A DNA stretch of 64,000 nucleotides, taken from CAYNYF01 sp964401385. GTDB lineage: Bacteria > Planctomycetota > Phycisphaerae > SM23-33. Within the stretch, counting starts at the first letter, position 1; each line of letters begins with the position of its first letter. The stretch covers positions 1 through 64,000 of the forward strand of contig CAYNYF010000009.1 of assembly GCA_964401385.1 (NCBI GenBank), read 5' to 3'. The notes under the pieces were generated by a model that saw only the letters and a program-made list of their open reading frames with translations, ran no database searches and was not told where the DNA came from. Below, piece by piece: positions 32,972 through 41,523 of this stretch. Both the position numbers and the translations under genes were made by a program.

Positions 32972-34287
32972 GCCACCTCCCCTCGAACGTCGATCTTGCC
33001 CGTCACCGCTGCGGCGATCAACGCTGTCCGGTGCTCCCGCAGCGTCTCGATGGAGTTGCTAATCTTGTTGGCCATCGCGTCCAGCGTGCCCGTCTCAGAA
33101 GTGAGCGCATCGGTAATCTGATGCTGCTCTTCGACCGGCGGATGTGGCAGCGCAATCGTGCCAAGGTCCTCCGCTGTCAGTTTCGGTTGAGCCGCCCCTG
33201 AAATCAGCGGAGTGTAGTCGAACGTCCGCAACACGCCTTCCCAGTACACAAGCGGCCCTTGCAGCGGCTTCAAGATGTGCGCATGGTTGTTCACCCAGTA
33301 TCTTCCAGTTGCGATGAACGCTAGCGGTGTCGAGCGCGACAGGAGATTAGCCCCATCTTCAGCAACAAGGATCAAGGGCTCATCAAAGATGTAGTCCTCA
33401 ACAGCATCAATGACGCCTGATGCACCGTAGTACGGATACGTCTTCTCCATATCCGCTCTGACTTCAGACGAAAGTGGTACGCGTCGGTAATCGAAGTTAC
33501 GGAAGAGATATTTGAGGCGGCAGACTCCCCAATGCGCCGGAATCTGGCCCAACCATTCGACGCCGGAATCTTTCATGGGGGCGGAGGGGTCCAGGCCCTT
33601 GGTGACCGCGTGGCTGATCAGGGCGGAGCGCTTCTCCTGGAGCAACCCGATCTGCCGCTGCTTCTTTTCAATCAACGCGTCGATCCGCAGCGTCTCCCGA
33701 TCCAGAAACGCCGCGATAGCCTTCTGCTCGTTAAGCGGGGGCACAGGGAAGAGGCCATTGTCCAGCCAGTACTTACCCAAGCCGAAGCGTGTGATGCCGT
33801 TGGTGGCAACACGAAACTGATCGTTGATGCCGCGCGAGCGGAACGCTCGGAACAGGTACTCCCCCAGCACTTTGCGCAGATCGGGGCGGATGTGGGCGAG
33901 GTGGTAACCACAGAGGACACCATCGACTTCTTCGGCGACATAGGCGGGGACCGCAATGTCGTCCCATGCCTCAGAGTCTTTGGTGATCAGCACGTCGCCC
34001 TGGCGGAGTTTGAACCGCTCGACCTCGCTCCGCGTGGCCGTAGCCGCCATGAAGTCGAGCCCCCCCTTGATCCAGTCATTGTAGTACACGTCCACGTAGT
34101 TGCAGAGGCGGACTGGTTGTTCATCGTCGACGGTGTGCTTGTCCACGCTACTGAACTGCACGGAGGCGATGTGCTTGAGGCGGTGGACATCCCAGTGCTC
34201 GGGAATATCACCGACCCAGTCCATCCCGGACGGCTTATACGCCGGGTAGGTCGCTCGCTTGCCTGTCCGGACAGTCGGGCGGGTCAT
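32965..34287 (-). CDS. hsdS: Type I restriction specificity subunit
   Basis: 440 residues with two target-recognition domains. Each begins with the repeated pattern WVGDIPEHWDVHRLK and WLGQIPAHWGVCRLK. The central conserved helix includes LIEKKQRQIGLLQEKRSALI and the C-terminal helix includes TLREHRTALIAAAVTGKIDV. The domains bind the two halves of the split recognition site. Overlaps the Shedu gene by four bases (ATGA) and the protease gene by seven. Confidence 0.93.
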   Translation of the reverse strand: MTRPTVRTGKRATYPAYKPSGMDWVGDIPEHWDVHRLKHIASVQFSSVDKHTVDDEQPVRLCNYVDVYYNDWIKGGLDFMAATATRSEVERFKLRQGDVLITKDSEAWDDIAVPAYVAEEVDGVLCGYHLAHIRPDLRKVLGEYLFRAFRSRGINDQFRVATNGITRFGLGKYWLDNGLFPVPPLNEQKAIAAFLDRETLRIDALIEKKQRQIGLLQEKRSALISHAVTKGLDPSAPMKDSGVEWLGQIPAHWGVCRLKYLFRNFDYRRVPLSSEVRADMEKTYPYYGASGVIDAVEDYIFDEPLILVAEDGANLLSRSTPLAFIATGRYWVNNHAHILKPLQGPLVYWEGVLRTFDYTPLISGAAQPKLTAEDLGTIALPHPPVEEQHQITDALTSETGTLDAMANKISNSIETLREHRTALIAAAVTGKIDVRGEVAW

Positions 34288-35564
34288 GCGTTCCTCCCCG
34301 AGAGCTTCTTCTTGCCGCTCTGCCGGGACTTCCTTGCCATCTTCTTCTTGACCCTTTTGCGTGGCTTCCTGCCGCCGCTTTTCTTGAAGCGGTCAAGCAT
34401 GGCCTTGATGTTCTCCAGAAGGTCATCGTAGAAGATGATGTCGATGTTCTTCAGACTGTCGTTGAGGACACGGAAGTCCTCCTGCATCTTCTCTGCCGTA
34501 AGCTGCGCCCGCATGCCCGCAATCACGAAGCCACGAGGGCGGACAATCTTGATCTGCTGGCCGAGTTCGCGTCGAATCTTGTCCGCCAAGTCAAGGCAAT
34601 GGCGTGTTGTCATGTCGATGTAATTCTCAACTTGCGCAATTGCCTTGCAGACTTCGACCGTCCAGTAGTAGTTGTTTCGGCTCTTGTCGTGCTGCAGGAT
34701 GGTGGTCTGGGGCTTCTTGATCTCATAGATGTCGAGATACCCGTACGGGTCCACCAGCATGAAATCCGGGTACTTACCGTCGAGATCGACGCTTTGCTTT
34801 TCGATGACAGCCGCATAGCTGTGGAGGAGTATCAAGATGTGCTGCCGGAGGAGTCTCTGCCATGTGTTCTCGGTGCTCTTCGTCTTGAGCTTCCGTTCGT
34901 ACTCCTCAACGACCTTGCCCAGGTAGATTGTCTGGGTCGCCCCAAGACCGTCCTTGGCAAAGGCGATGTTGGTGGTTGACCGAAGCGAGAAGTCCATGGC
35001 CTTGACAAACTCAGGGATGAACTCCTGAATCGCTCTGCGGTCGCTCGTCGACAGGTGCTCGATAATCTCTGGCGTGTTCAGGATGCGAGCCAGCGTTCCC
35101 GGCGCATAGCTCGTGAACTCTTTGCTAGACCCCTTGAAGACCTTTGGGAATGTCTTTTGAAGGAAGGCTTCGACAAGCTCACGAAGTTCCTGATTCCGCT
35201 CCTGCCGAAGCCCTCGATACCCGCTGTTGAGAGCTCGCAGGTCGTCATGGTTAAGCGTAACTCTGACGCTCTTCTGGTTCTTACGGATCGATGAGTTCTG
35301 GTCTGCGGCAATGCATAGGCGAAGCTTGGCGCCGTACTTGTCGCTGAGTTGATCCAGCAATCGCGACCCAGCTGCAGTAATCCCACGTCCATCCGTGTAT
35401 AGGCCGGAGGGAAGAGATTCGACGCCCCGAAGTTCCACCTCTCTCAGCCACTTGCGCTGCCAGCTGTCGGGATTGATATGATAGATGCCACGCTTTCGCG
35501 TTCGGTCGATGCGGTAGATCGTGCTCCCGTCGTCTCGCTTCTTCTCGATGATCCGCTTTGTCAT
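34284..35564 (-). CDS. sduA: Shedu-family nuclease (DUF4263)
   Basis: 426 residues. The C-terminal nuclease core has ENTWQRLLRQHILILLHSYA, Asp267 in KYPDFMLVD, Glu281-x-Lys283 in DIYEIKKPQTTIL, and Gln311 in AIAQVENYI, the PD-(D/E)XK arrangement of Shedu. The N-terminal half (1-200) is specific to this type and probably senses or regulates. A lysine-rich tail (about 393-426) may bind DNA. Shedu is normally a stand-alone defence gene; here it lies in frame-coupled overlap (ATGA) between hsdM and hsdS. A possible reason is co-regulation. Confidence 0.82.
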   Translation of the reverse strand: MTKRIIEKKRDDGSTIYRIDRTRKRGIYHINPDSWQRKWLREVELRGVESLPSGLYTDGRGITAAGSRLLDQLSDKYGAKLRLCIAADQNSSIRKNQKSVRVTLNHDDLRALNSGYRGLRQERNQELRELVEAFLQKTFPKVFKGSSKEFTSYAPGTLARILNTPEIIEHLSTSDRRAIQEFIPEFVKAMDFSLRSTTNIAFAKDGLGATQTIYLGKVVEEYERKLKTKSTENTWQRLLRQHILILLHSYAAVIEKQSVDLDGKYPDFMLVDPYGYLDIYEIKKPQTTILQHDKSRNNYYWTVEVCKAIAQVENYIDMTTRHCLDLADKIRRELGQQIKIVRPRGFVIAGMRAQLTAEKMQEDFRVLNDSLKNIDIIFYDDLLENIKAMLDRFKKSGGRKPRKRVKKKMARKSRQSGKKKLSGRNA

Positions 35565-37573
35565 TCGGTCACCTCCGAAAGCATGTCGGCGATTTCGCCT
35601 TCGATCTGCTTCAGGTCAGCCTCGATCTCCTCAAGCCGCCTCGGCGGCGTGTACCGGTAGAAGTAGCGGTTGAAGTTGATCTCATAGCCGACCCGGGTCT
35701 TCGACCCGTCCAGCCAGGCGTCTGGCACATGCGGCAGGACCTCCCGCCGCATGTACTCGTCGATGTCCTCCTTGAGCGGCACGTTCTCGTAGTCCCGCAG
35801 TTCGGGATCGGGCTCGGGGTTGCCCTTGGCGTCAGTGCACACCTCGGCGGTCTCGTCGCGCTCGGCCAGGGCTATGAGGATCGTCTTTTGCAGCGCGGCG
35901 GGCACCTTCAGGTCGGCCTTCTTGAACGCGGCCTTCATTTGCTTCGTGAATGCTTCGCGTTCCTTGACTACGCCCTGCCCGGCGAGCATGCGGAGGGCGG
36001 CGAGAATGACCGCCTGCTGCTTACGGCCGGATTCAATCTCGGCCTGGGCGGCCTTGGTGTCCTTGCGCTTGCGGCTGGTCGCGAGCTTGGCGAACGGCGT
36101 GGCCTCGCGGAGGCGGGCCAATCGCGTGTCATCCACAGCGAAGTTAAGCCGCAACGGGCGTTCCACGGTGATGCGCTGATAGCCGAAATCGGTGTTATCT
36201 AAGACGCGGACATGGTCGCCATCGATAAGGCTGCCGTACAAGCGCGTGATCTCGTCGCGCTGGTCTTCGCAGACCTCGTTGCGCTTGTTGCCAAGGCTCT
36301 TGCGCATCTTCTTGAAGAAGCTGGTGGCGTCGACCAGTTGAATCTTGCCCTTTCGGCTGGGTTCCTTGCGGTTGGTGACGATCCACAGGTAGGTGAAGAT
36401 GCCGGTGTTGTAGAAGAGCTGGTCAGGCAAGGCGACGATGGCCTCCAACCAGTCGTTCTCGATGATCCAGCGGCGGATTTCGCTCTCGCCCGAGCCGGCA
36501 GCGCCCGTGAACAGCGGGGAGCCGTTGAAGACGATGGCCAGGCGGGTGCCGCCGTCGGCGGGGTCCTTCATCTTGCTGATCATGTGCTGGAGGAACAGCA
36601 GCGACCCGTCGTTGATGCGCGGCAGCCCGGCGCCGAACCGCCCGCCGAAGCCCTGCTCCTCGTGCTCTCGCTTGATGAAGTCGGCCTCGGGCTTCCACTC
36701 CACGCCGAAAGGCGGGTTGGCGAGCATGTAGTCGAACCTATGATGCGGGAAGCGGTCGGCCGTGAAGCTGTCGCCGAAAGCGATGTGGTCGATGTTCTGG
36801 CCCTTGATCATCATGTCCGAGCCGCAGATGGCGTTGGCCTGGGCGTTGTAGTCCTGGCCGAAGACCTCGAGCTGGGCGTCGGGATTCAGTTCACGGACAT
36901 AATCCTCGGCAACGGAAAGCATGCCGCCAGTGCCGCAGGCTGGGTCGTAGAGGGTCTTCACGATACCCCGCGTGGTCAGCACGTCGCTGTCGGGCATGAA
37001 CAGCAAGTTGACCATCAGGCGGATGACCTCGCGCGGCGTGAAGTGGTCACCGGCCTCCTCGTTCGATGCTTCATTGAACCGCCGGATGAGCTCCTCAAAG
37101 ATGTAGCCCATCTCGATGTTGGGCACGACGTCCGGGTGGAGGTCGATCTGGCAGAAGCGGGAGACGACCAGGTACAGGCGGTCGGCCTTGTCCAGTCTGG
37201 CGATGTGCTCTTCGAAGCCGAACCGCTCGATGATCTCACGGGCGCGCGCGGAGAAGCCCTTGATGTAGTGGGTCAGGTTGGCCGCGATGTTGTTCGGGTC
37301 GCCCTTAAGCTTCTCGAAGGTGAAGCGGCTGGTGTTGTAGAAGGGCACGCCCGTGACGCGGCAGAGGATGGGCTCAACGTTCTTGACCTTGCCGCCCTGA
37401 AGCTTCTTCTGCCGTTCGAGGACCTTCTCTTTCGTGGGCTCCAGCACGCAGTCGAGGCGGCGCAAGATGGTCAGCGGCAGCATGACGTCCTTGTATTGGT
37501 TCGGCCGGTACGGCCCGCGCAGCAGATCGGCGACGGACCAGATGAAGCTGACCTTCTCGCCGAAATTGTTCAT
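35561..37573 (-). CDS. hsdM: Type I restriction-modification methyltransferase subunit
   Basis: 670 residues from the ATG at 37573. The N-terminal helical domain (FGEKVSFIWSVADLLRGPYR) precedes the S-adenosylmethionine motif DPACGTGGM (210-218) and the catalytic NPPF (286-289). The C-terminal part includes YLWIVTNRKEP and an acid-rich end. It methylates adenine and, with HsdS, determines host DNA protection. It overlaps the HTH gene upstream and the Shedu gene downstream by four bases each, so the operon is fully coupled. Confidence 0.95.
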   Translation of the reverse strand: MNNFGEKVSFIWSVADLLRGPYRPNQYKDVMLPLTILRRLDCVLEPTKEKVLERQKKLQGGKVKNVEPILCRVTGVPFYNTSRFTFEKLKGDPNNIAANLTHYIKGFSARAREIIERFGFEEHIARLDKADRLYLVVSRFCQIDLHPDVVPNIEMGYIFEELIRRFNEASNEEAGDHFTPREVIRLMVNLLFMPDSDVLTTRGIVKTLYDPACGTGGMLSVAEDYVRELNPDAQLEVFGQDYNAQANAICGSDMMIKGQNIDHIAFGDSFTADRFPHHRFDYMLANPPFGVEWKPEADFIKREHEEQGFGGRFGAGLPRINDGSLLFLQHMISKMKDPADGGTRLAIVFNGSPLFTGAAGSGESEIRRWIIENDWLEAIVALPDQLFYNTGIFTYLWIVTNRKEPSRKGKIQLVDATSFFKKMRKSLGNKRNEVCEDQRDEITRLYGSLIDGDHVRVLDNTDFGYQRITVERPLRLNFAVDDTRLARLREATPFAKLATSRKRKDTKAAQAEIESGRKQQAVILAALRMLAGQGVVKEREAFTKQMKAAFKKADLKVPAALQKTILIALAERDETAEVCTDAKGNPEPDPELRDYENVPLKEDIDEYMRREVLPHVPDAWLDGSKTRVGYEINFNRYFYRYTPPRRLEEIEADLKQIEGEIADMLSEVTE

Positions 37574-37782
37574 CGCCGTGCCCTCTTCTCCGGGTGCTGC
37601 TTCAGCCACTCGTCGATGGCCTCCTTGTGGAAGCGCCACCGTTTACCCACCTTCTGGCCGGGCAGCCTGCCGTCGTGGACCAGCTTGTACAGCGTCGAAC
37701 GCGAAATCTTCAGATACTCCGCCAGGGCCTCGATGGTCATGATGTCGTCGGATGGTCCTGCCATGGACAACTCCTCGGCCAC
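37570..37782 (-). CDS. Excisionase-family helix-turn-helix protein, first gene of the RM operon
   Basis: 70 residues (or 64 from the ATG at 37764). MTIEALAEYLKISRSTLYKL and VGKRWRFHKEAIDEWLKQH match the MerR/excisionase-type DNA-binding domain found before many hsdM genes. It may repress its own operon to delay restriction until methylation is established, or serve as an excisionase for the element. Overlaps hsdM by four bases. Confidence 0.83.
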   Translation of the reverse strand: MAEELSMAGPSDDIMTIEALAEYLKISRSTLYKLVHDGRLPGQKVGKRWRFHKEAIDEWLKQHPEKRARR

Positions 37783-37812
37783 CCCGGATCGCCTTATAGA
37801 ACGTCTGCGCGG

Positions 37813-37841
37813 TATTGTCCGTATTTGGCGAATTTTCGCAA
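37813..37841 (-). promoter_or_regulatory. Candidate promoter of the RM operon
   Basis: On the minus strand TTGCGA (37836-37841) is followed after 17 bases by ACAATA (37813-37818), 30 bases before the HTH gene start. A small dyad, GCGAA-AA-TTCGC (37828-37839), overlaps the -35 element and could be the HTH protein's operator. Moderate match to the consensus; experimental mapping would be needed. Confidence 0.4.
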
Positions 37842-38039
37842 GAGGAATCCACTCTGGCGCTTCCTGGCGGCAGCATGGTCAGCGCGCTGTACTACCCGCG
37901 CGGCCGAGCTTTCTGCCCGGCGGGGAGAGCATCCCCGTTCGAACGGGCCGCCCAAGGAAAGCCAGGACCCCCTGTCGCTAGACCCCCGGGAATGTGCTCA
38001 ACAGCGGTGCTCGTGGCCCCTGCGAGGGGCAGACACGAG

Positions 38040-38438
38040 TCATCGTGCCCGGCCTAATGTCCGCTTCCAGGCCTCTCGCTGCTTACGCCAATCGACGATG
38101 GCCGTGACCGGCCGGAGATGGCGCTCCGTGACTGCGTCATGGCCCGATTCAACCGGCGGGAGGTGGAGCAGTTCCTCCTGGATGTCGGGGGCGAGGTGCA
38201 GCAGGTTCATGATCTGCGTCATGCGCGGCTGGGTGACGTGCGTCAGGCGGGCGAGTTCGGAAAGGTCGGAGACCTTGCCCTCCCGCAGCAGGCGGTCGAA
38301 GCGGATGGCCAGGGCCATGAGCTTGCTGACGCGGGGGACACGGCCTGCGGGCCCTGACGTATCGGGCGGCGGGCCGGGCTTGGCGATCTTCCGGCCGGAC
38401 TTCATGGCGAAATGTATCTGTTTCGTCACGGTTGGCAT
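38040..38438 (-). CDS. ParB/KorB-like helix-turn-helix protein
   Basis: 132 residues. A helix-turn-helix is visible in DLSELARLTHVTQPRMTQIM, followed by NLLHLAPDIQEELLHLPPV, the layout of KorB-type HTH domains. It is encoded after the serine recombinase and overlaps it by 13 bases. Small proteins of this kind often accompany large serine recombinases in planctomycete elements and may regulate or assist them; this is inference. Confidence 0.75.
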   Translation of the reverse strand: MPTVTKQIHFAMKSGRKIAKPGPPPDTSGPAGRVPRVSKLMALAIRFDRLLREGKVSDLSELARLTHVTQPRMTQIMNLLHLAPDIQEELLHLPPVESGHDAVTERHLRPVTAIVDWRKQREAWKRTLGRAR

Positions 38439-40009
38439 ACGGCGGCCTCCTCGGTGTACTTCATCAGGGCTCGGATGTTCGTTGGGTGGAAGGTGACGGA
38501 CACAGTACCGGCCTCCCCGTCGTACTCAACGGCCGACAGGAGCAGATTCAACATGCGGGCCTGTTCGCGGGGAGCCAGGCTCTCCCACAGGCCGTCGAAG
38601 TCGGCGAAGGCCTCCTCAGCCTCAGCCTTCGAGATGGTCTGGCCCTCCAACTCAGCAATCCGCGCCTCCATCTCCGGCACACGCCGGTCGGCGTCCGACA
38701 TGCGTTCGTGTAGGTCGGCCATCCGAGCGGTCGCATCGGAGCTCGTCTCGCCGGCGAGGGCCAGTTGCTGAAGCTCGTGGTGGTGGCGCTTCCTTTCTCG
38801 CTGGGTGTCCTTGAGATCGCGGCGGACGGCCGCCAGTTCGGCCTCGATGGCGGCGTCGGCCTCGCCGACGACCCGGGCCAGCAGGTCTGCGTCGCTGGCC
38901 AGGGCGCGTACCTCGTCGACCACCACACGCTCGATCTCGGCAGCGGGCAGCGTGCCCGCGGGGCAGGTGTCGTGGCCCTTCTTGATGGCGCTGGTGCAGC
39001 GGTAGTAGCGATAGAACCTGCCGCGGCCGTTACCGCTGAATGTGTGGGTCATCGCGGAACCGCAGCACTTGCACCTCAGCAGGCCGCGCAGCAGCGCCCC
39101 GTACTTGTTGCGAGCCCCCGCGCCTCCGGCGCGCCCATTGAGCTTGAGCCGCTTCCGAACCTGGTCGAACAGGTCCTGGTCGATGATCGCTTCGTGCTCG
39201 CCCTCATACAGCTCGCCCTTGTGACGCGTCTTCCCGGTGTAGACCGGGTTGGTCAGCAGGACGTACAGCGATGACTTGTCGAACGGCCGGCCACCGAGCT
39301 TCTTGCCCTTCCTGGTGATGCGGCGCTTGTTCACCCAGCCCCGTCGGGCGAGCTCTTTCACCACTGGCAGCAGCGACTCGCTCACGAGATACAGGCGGAA
39401 CATCTCGCGGACGCGGGCCGCTTCCTTGGCGTTGACTACCAGCCGCGGGCTCGGGCCGGTTCGGTCGACGTCGTAGCCCAGCACGGGCATGCCGCCGATC
39501 CACTTGCCCTTGCGGGCCTGGGCGGCAAGCTTGTCCCGGATGCGTTCGCCGATGATCTCACGCTCGAACTGGGCGAAGGACAGCAGGATGTTCAGCGTCA
39601 GGCGGCCCATCGAGTGGGTTGTGTTGAACTGCTGGGTGACGGACACGAACGACACGCCGTGCCGCTCGAACGTCTCCATGATCTTGGCGAAGTCCAGCAG
39701 CGACCGGCTAAGGCGGTCCACCTTGTAGACGACGACGCAGTCGACCTCGCCCCGCGCGATGGCCCGCAGCAGCCGTTCCACGGCCGGGCGGTCCATGTTG
39801 CCCCCGGAGAAGCCGCCATCGTCGTAGCGGTCTGGGAGGGCCTCCCAGCCTTCGGCCTTCTGGCTGACGATGAAGGCCTCGGCGGCTTCCCGCTGGGCGT
39901 CGAGGGAGTTGAAGTCCTGGTCCAGGCCTTCCTCGGTGCTCTTGCGGGTGTAGATCGCACAGCGGACGGCTGCCTTGCCCGGCTTGGCGTTCTTCGTGCC
40001 CCGTGTCAT
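38426..40009 (-). CDS. Large serine recombinase (probable integrase)
   Basis: 527 residues. The resolvase domain (about 15-165) has the catalytic Ser24 in AIYTRKSTEEGLD, GGFSGGNMDRPAVERLL, and CVVVYKVDRLSRSLLDFAKI. The recombinase domain follows (PVLGYDVD to about 300). A zinc ribbon is visible in LRCKCCGSAMTHTF and YRCTSAIKKGHDTCP. A long coiled coil covers about 385-450. The enzyme cuts and rejoins attP and attB. It overlaps the DUF2924 gene by four bases. It is the only integrase-type gene in the window and lies about 1.1 kb from the tRNA gene. Confidence 0.92.
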   Translation of the reverse strand: MTRGTKNAKPGKAAVRCAIYTRKSTEEGLDQDFNSLDAQREAAEAFIVSQKAEGWEALPDRYDDGGFSGGNMDRPAVERLLRAIARGEVDCVVVYKVDRLSRSLLDFAKIMETFERHGVSFVSVTQQFNTTHSMGRLTLNILLSFAQFEREIIGERIRDKLAAQARKGKWIGGMPVLGYDVDRTGPSPRLVVNAKEAARVREMFRLYLVSESLLPVVKELARRGWVNKRRITRKGKKLGGRPFDKSSLYVLLTNPVYTGKTRHKGELYEGEHEAIIDQDLFDQVRKRLKLNGRAGGAGARNKYGALLRGLLRCKCCGSAMTHTFSGNGRGRFYRYYRCTSAIKKGHDTCPAGTLPAAEIERVVVDEVRALASDADLLARVVGEADAAIEAELAAVRRDLKDTQRERKRHHHELQQLALAGETSSDATARMADLHERMSDADRRVPEMEARIAELEGQTISKAEAEEAFADFDGLWESLAPREQARMLNLLLSAVEYDGEAGTVSVTFHPTNIRALMKYTEEAAVCQP

Positions 40010-40509
40010 CGCTGCGTCCCAAGCCTGAAGAAGCGGTAGCCGTTGATGTGGCTGCCTGTGATGGTTTTGGCCACGGCCGTCAGCGTCCGGTAACGGTCGC
40101 CCTCGTACTCGAAGTCGTCATCGAGCACGACCACGCGGTGCTTGCGGCCTTTGTACTCGCGGACGATGGCCGAGCCGGGCGTGGGAAGGCGGGGGTCTCT
40201 GGGCTTGGCCTCGCCGGCAGCGATGGGCCTCGTGACCGTCACCTCGTTACCCGTCTGCGGCGGGCAGACCATCGTGGGCGGGGCCATGACCCGGACCTCG
40301 GCGTCGTTGGCCAGATCGGCGGCCCGCCTACGGGCTCGTTCGGACAGGTCGCCCTCGGCGTTCGCCTGGATGCGCCAGGCGATCTTGCGGACGAGGTAGG
40401 CCCGGTGGCGCGTGCGGCACGGCTGGCCGTGGAGCTGCTCGTACCGCTCGGCCAGCTCGCACGTGGCCATGCCGTCCAGGGCGGCGATTTGCGTCGCGAC
40501 GTTGTTCAT
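40006..40509 (-). CDS. DUF2924 protein, recombinase-associated
   Basis: 167 residues from the ATG at 40509 with AAAGGAG upstream. ATCELAERYEQLHGQPCRTR, HRAYLVRKIAWRIQANAEGD and the C-terminal VVLDDDFEYEGDRYRTLTAV are the DUF2924 layout, with a short adaptor-like end. The family is almost always found beside a serine recombinase; its function is unknown, perhaps directionality. It overlaps the recombinase start by four bases. Confidence 0.85.
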   Translation of the reverse strand: MNNVATQIAALDGMATCELAERYEQLHGQPCRTRHRAYLVRKIAWRIQANAEGDLSERARRRAADLANDAEVRVMAPPTMVCPPQTGNEVTVTRPIAAGEAKPRDPRLPTPGSAIVREYKGRKHRVVVLDDDFEYEGDRYRTLTAVAKTITGSHINGYRFFRLGTQR

Positions 40510-40551
40510 TCGTGTGGCTCCTTTCGTCAAGGTTCACCGAGACGCGGCCCG

Positions 40552-40761
40552 TTAACGCGCGGGTCGCGGAGCCACACTGAGCCTCGACGCCGTGGGACGC
40601 TCAAGCTCGTTCCGGCAAGCTTCTGAAACTGTTTTGGCGGCCTCCGGAGGGCCTGTTTGGCCTGCCCGCAAGCGTCGGAGCAGCCCCTGGGCGAGGATGC
40701 TCGCGATCTCGTCGCGGCGCTCTTCGGTGGTCATGCTCTCGGGGTCGGCGATGGCAACCAT
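40552..40761 (-). CDS. Small protein of the recombinase module
   Basis: 69 residues. MTTEERRDEIASILAQGLLR is a short amphipathic helix common in small proteins found in front of DUF2924 and serine recombinase genes. The Pro/Arg/Ser-rich tail looks disordered. CAGGAG lies upstream of the ATG, and motif copy 3 ends 34 bases before it. Function unknown. It is probably the first gene of the recombinase transcript. Confidence 0.65.
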   Translation of the reverse strand: MVAIADPESMTTEERRDEIASILAQGLLRRLRAGQTGPPEAAKTVSEACRNELERPTASRLSVAPRPAR

Positions 40762-40794
40762 GCGTGTGCTCCTGATGGCGATTCCGTTAGTCCT

Positions 40795-40832
40795 CTATGG
40801 GTTACCTATGCCGTTGGCGGGTGGGCGGTCCG
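40795..40832 (-). promoter_or_regulatory. Bipartite conserved motif, copy 3 (upstream of the recombinase operon)
   Basis: CTATGGGTTACCTATGCCG (40795-40813), an 11-base gap, then GCGGTCCG (40825-40832), identical in both blocks to copies 1 and 2. It ends 34 bases before the ATG at 40761. The intervening bases differ between copies apart from a shared GGCG. Confidence 0.7.
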
Positions 40833-41080
40833 CCTTCGTTCACCAGCCGAAGAGCGTTGGGCGATGCTTGCGAGCGCAATCCCCCCTTTGTTCATGGCCG
40901 GAGCGCAGAACGCGGCTATAACCGGAGCCTACGTCTCTGACGGGTGAAGAGAGACTTTCGGCCAAAAGGGGCCGAGAAGCTCGCCGGGATGGCGTCAGCG
41001 GTTATCGCTGGCGGTGGAAGAGAGACGAAGGCCGAGCGGGGCGTGGGCGGCAGAACCCTTGCAGACGGGGCCAAAAAGGC

Positions 41081-41114
41081 GAGAACGCCGTCGAGGTCTC
41101 TCGGCGGCGTTCTC
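41081..41114 (-). terminator. Hairpin downstream of the tRNA gene (distal)
   Basis: GAGAACGCCG (41081-41090) pairs perfectly with CGGCGTTCTC (41105-41114) around a 14-base loop. With the hairpin at 41126-41150 it forms a double stem between the tRNA gene and the recombinase module. It has no long U-tract, so the terminator call is moderate. Confidence 0.5.
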
Positions 41115-41125
41115 CGTTAACAGCA

Positions 41126-41150
41126 GGGCCGCTGCGTTTTGCAGCGGCCC
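41126..41150 (-). terminator. Terminator-like hairpin directly after the tRNA gene
   Basis: GGGCCGCTGC (41126-41135), a five-base loop GTTTT, and GCAGCGGCCC (41141-41150) form a perfect 10-base stem that starts six bases after the tRNA 3' end in transcript direction. Probably ends the tRNA transcript. Confidence 0.65.
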
Positions 41151-41156
41151 TCGAAG

Positions 41157-41230
<74 letters not shown>

Positions 41231-41243
41231 GTCGTTACGCGCC

Positions 41244-41272
41244 ATAGTAGATCAGCCGGCAATGCCTGTCAA
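41244..41272 (-). promoter_or_regulatory. Sigma-70-type promoter of the tRNA gene
   Basis: On the minus strand TTGACA (41267-41272), a 17-base spacer, and TACTAT (41244-41249), 14 bases before the tRNA. Perfect -35 and 4/6 -10, the best promoter match in the window. Confidence 0.85.
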
Positions 41273-41428
41273 GGATTTTCTGAGAGGGGAAAAGCGCCGC
41301 AGCCTCGCCGCCACAATCCAGGTGGAATTCGGTTCCCGGCCGGAGATTATCGCAGCCCGGCCGGTCGTCCGCTCGGCGGCAAGGTGATTCGCACCGCACG
41401 GCCGGACCCAGGCTTCGGCCGAACGGTG

Positions 41429-41456
41429 TTGCCCGTGCCGCCCAAATCGGTATGAT
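41429..41456 (+). promoter_or_regulatory. Candidate promoter of the phosphofructokinase gene
   Basis: TTGCCC (41429-41434), 16 bases, TATGAT (41451-41456), 68 bases before the ATG at 41524. The stretch 41273-41428 otherwise shows no gene. Confidence 0.5.
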
Positions 41457-41523
41457 GGTGAAATTCTGCGGCCAAAGCAGTTGCCGACGGCCGGCCGCAA
41501 GAGCGGGCCGGAAGGAAGCTGAC

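Larger units (their letters stand above)
40833..41156. other. Gene-free right end of the element
   Basis: No credible gene on either strand. It holds a 10-base direct repeat GAAGAGAGAC (40946-40955 and 41017-41026), each followed by a purine-rich GGCCGAG-containing stretch, and the two hairpins listed next. This is where the right attachment junction is most likely to lie, but no second copy is visible in the window to prove it. Confidence 0.5.

Noticed and set aside
40833..41156. Attachment site core
   Set aside because: A 10-base direct repeat is present, but with no second copy at the left boundary in the window an att claim is not supported.
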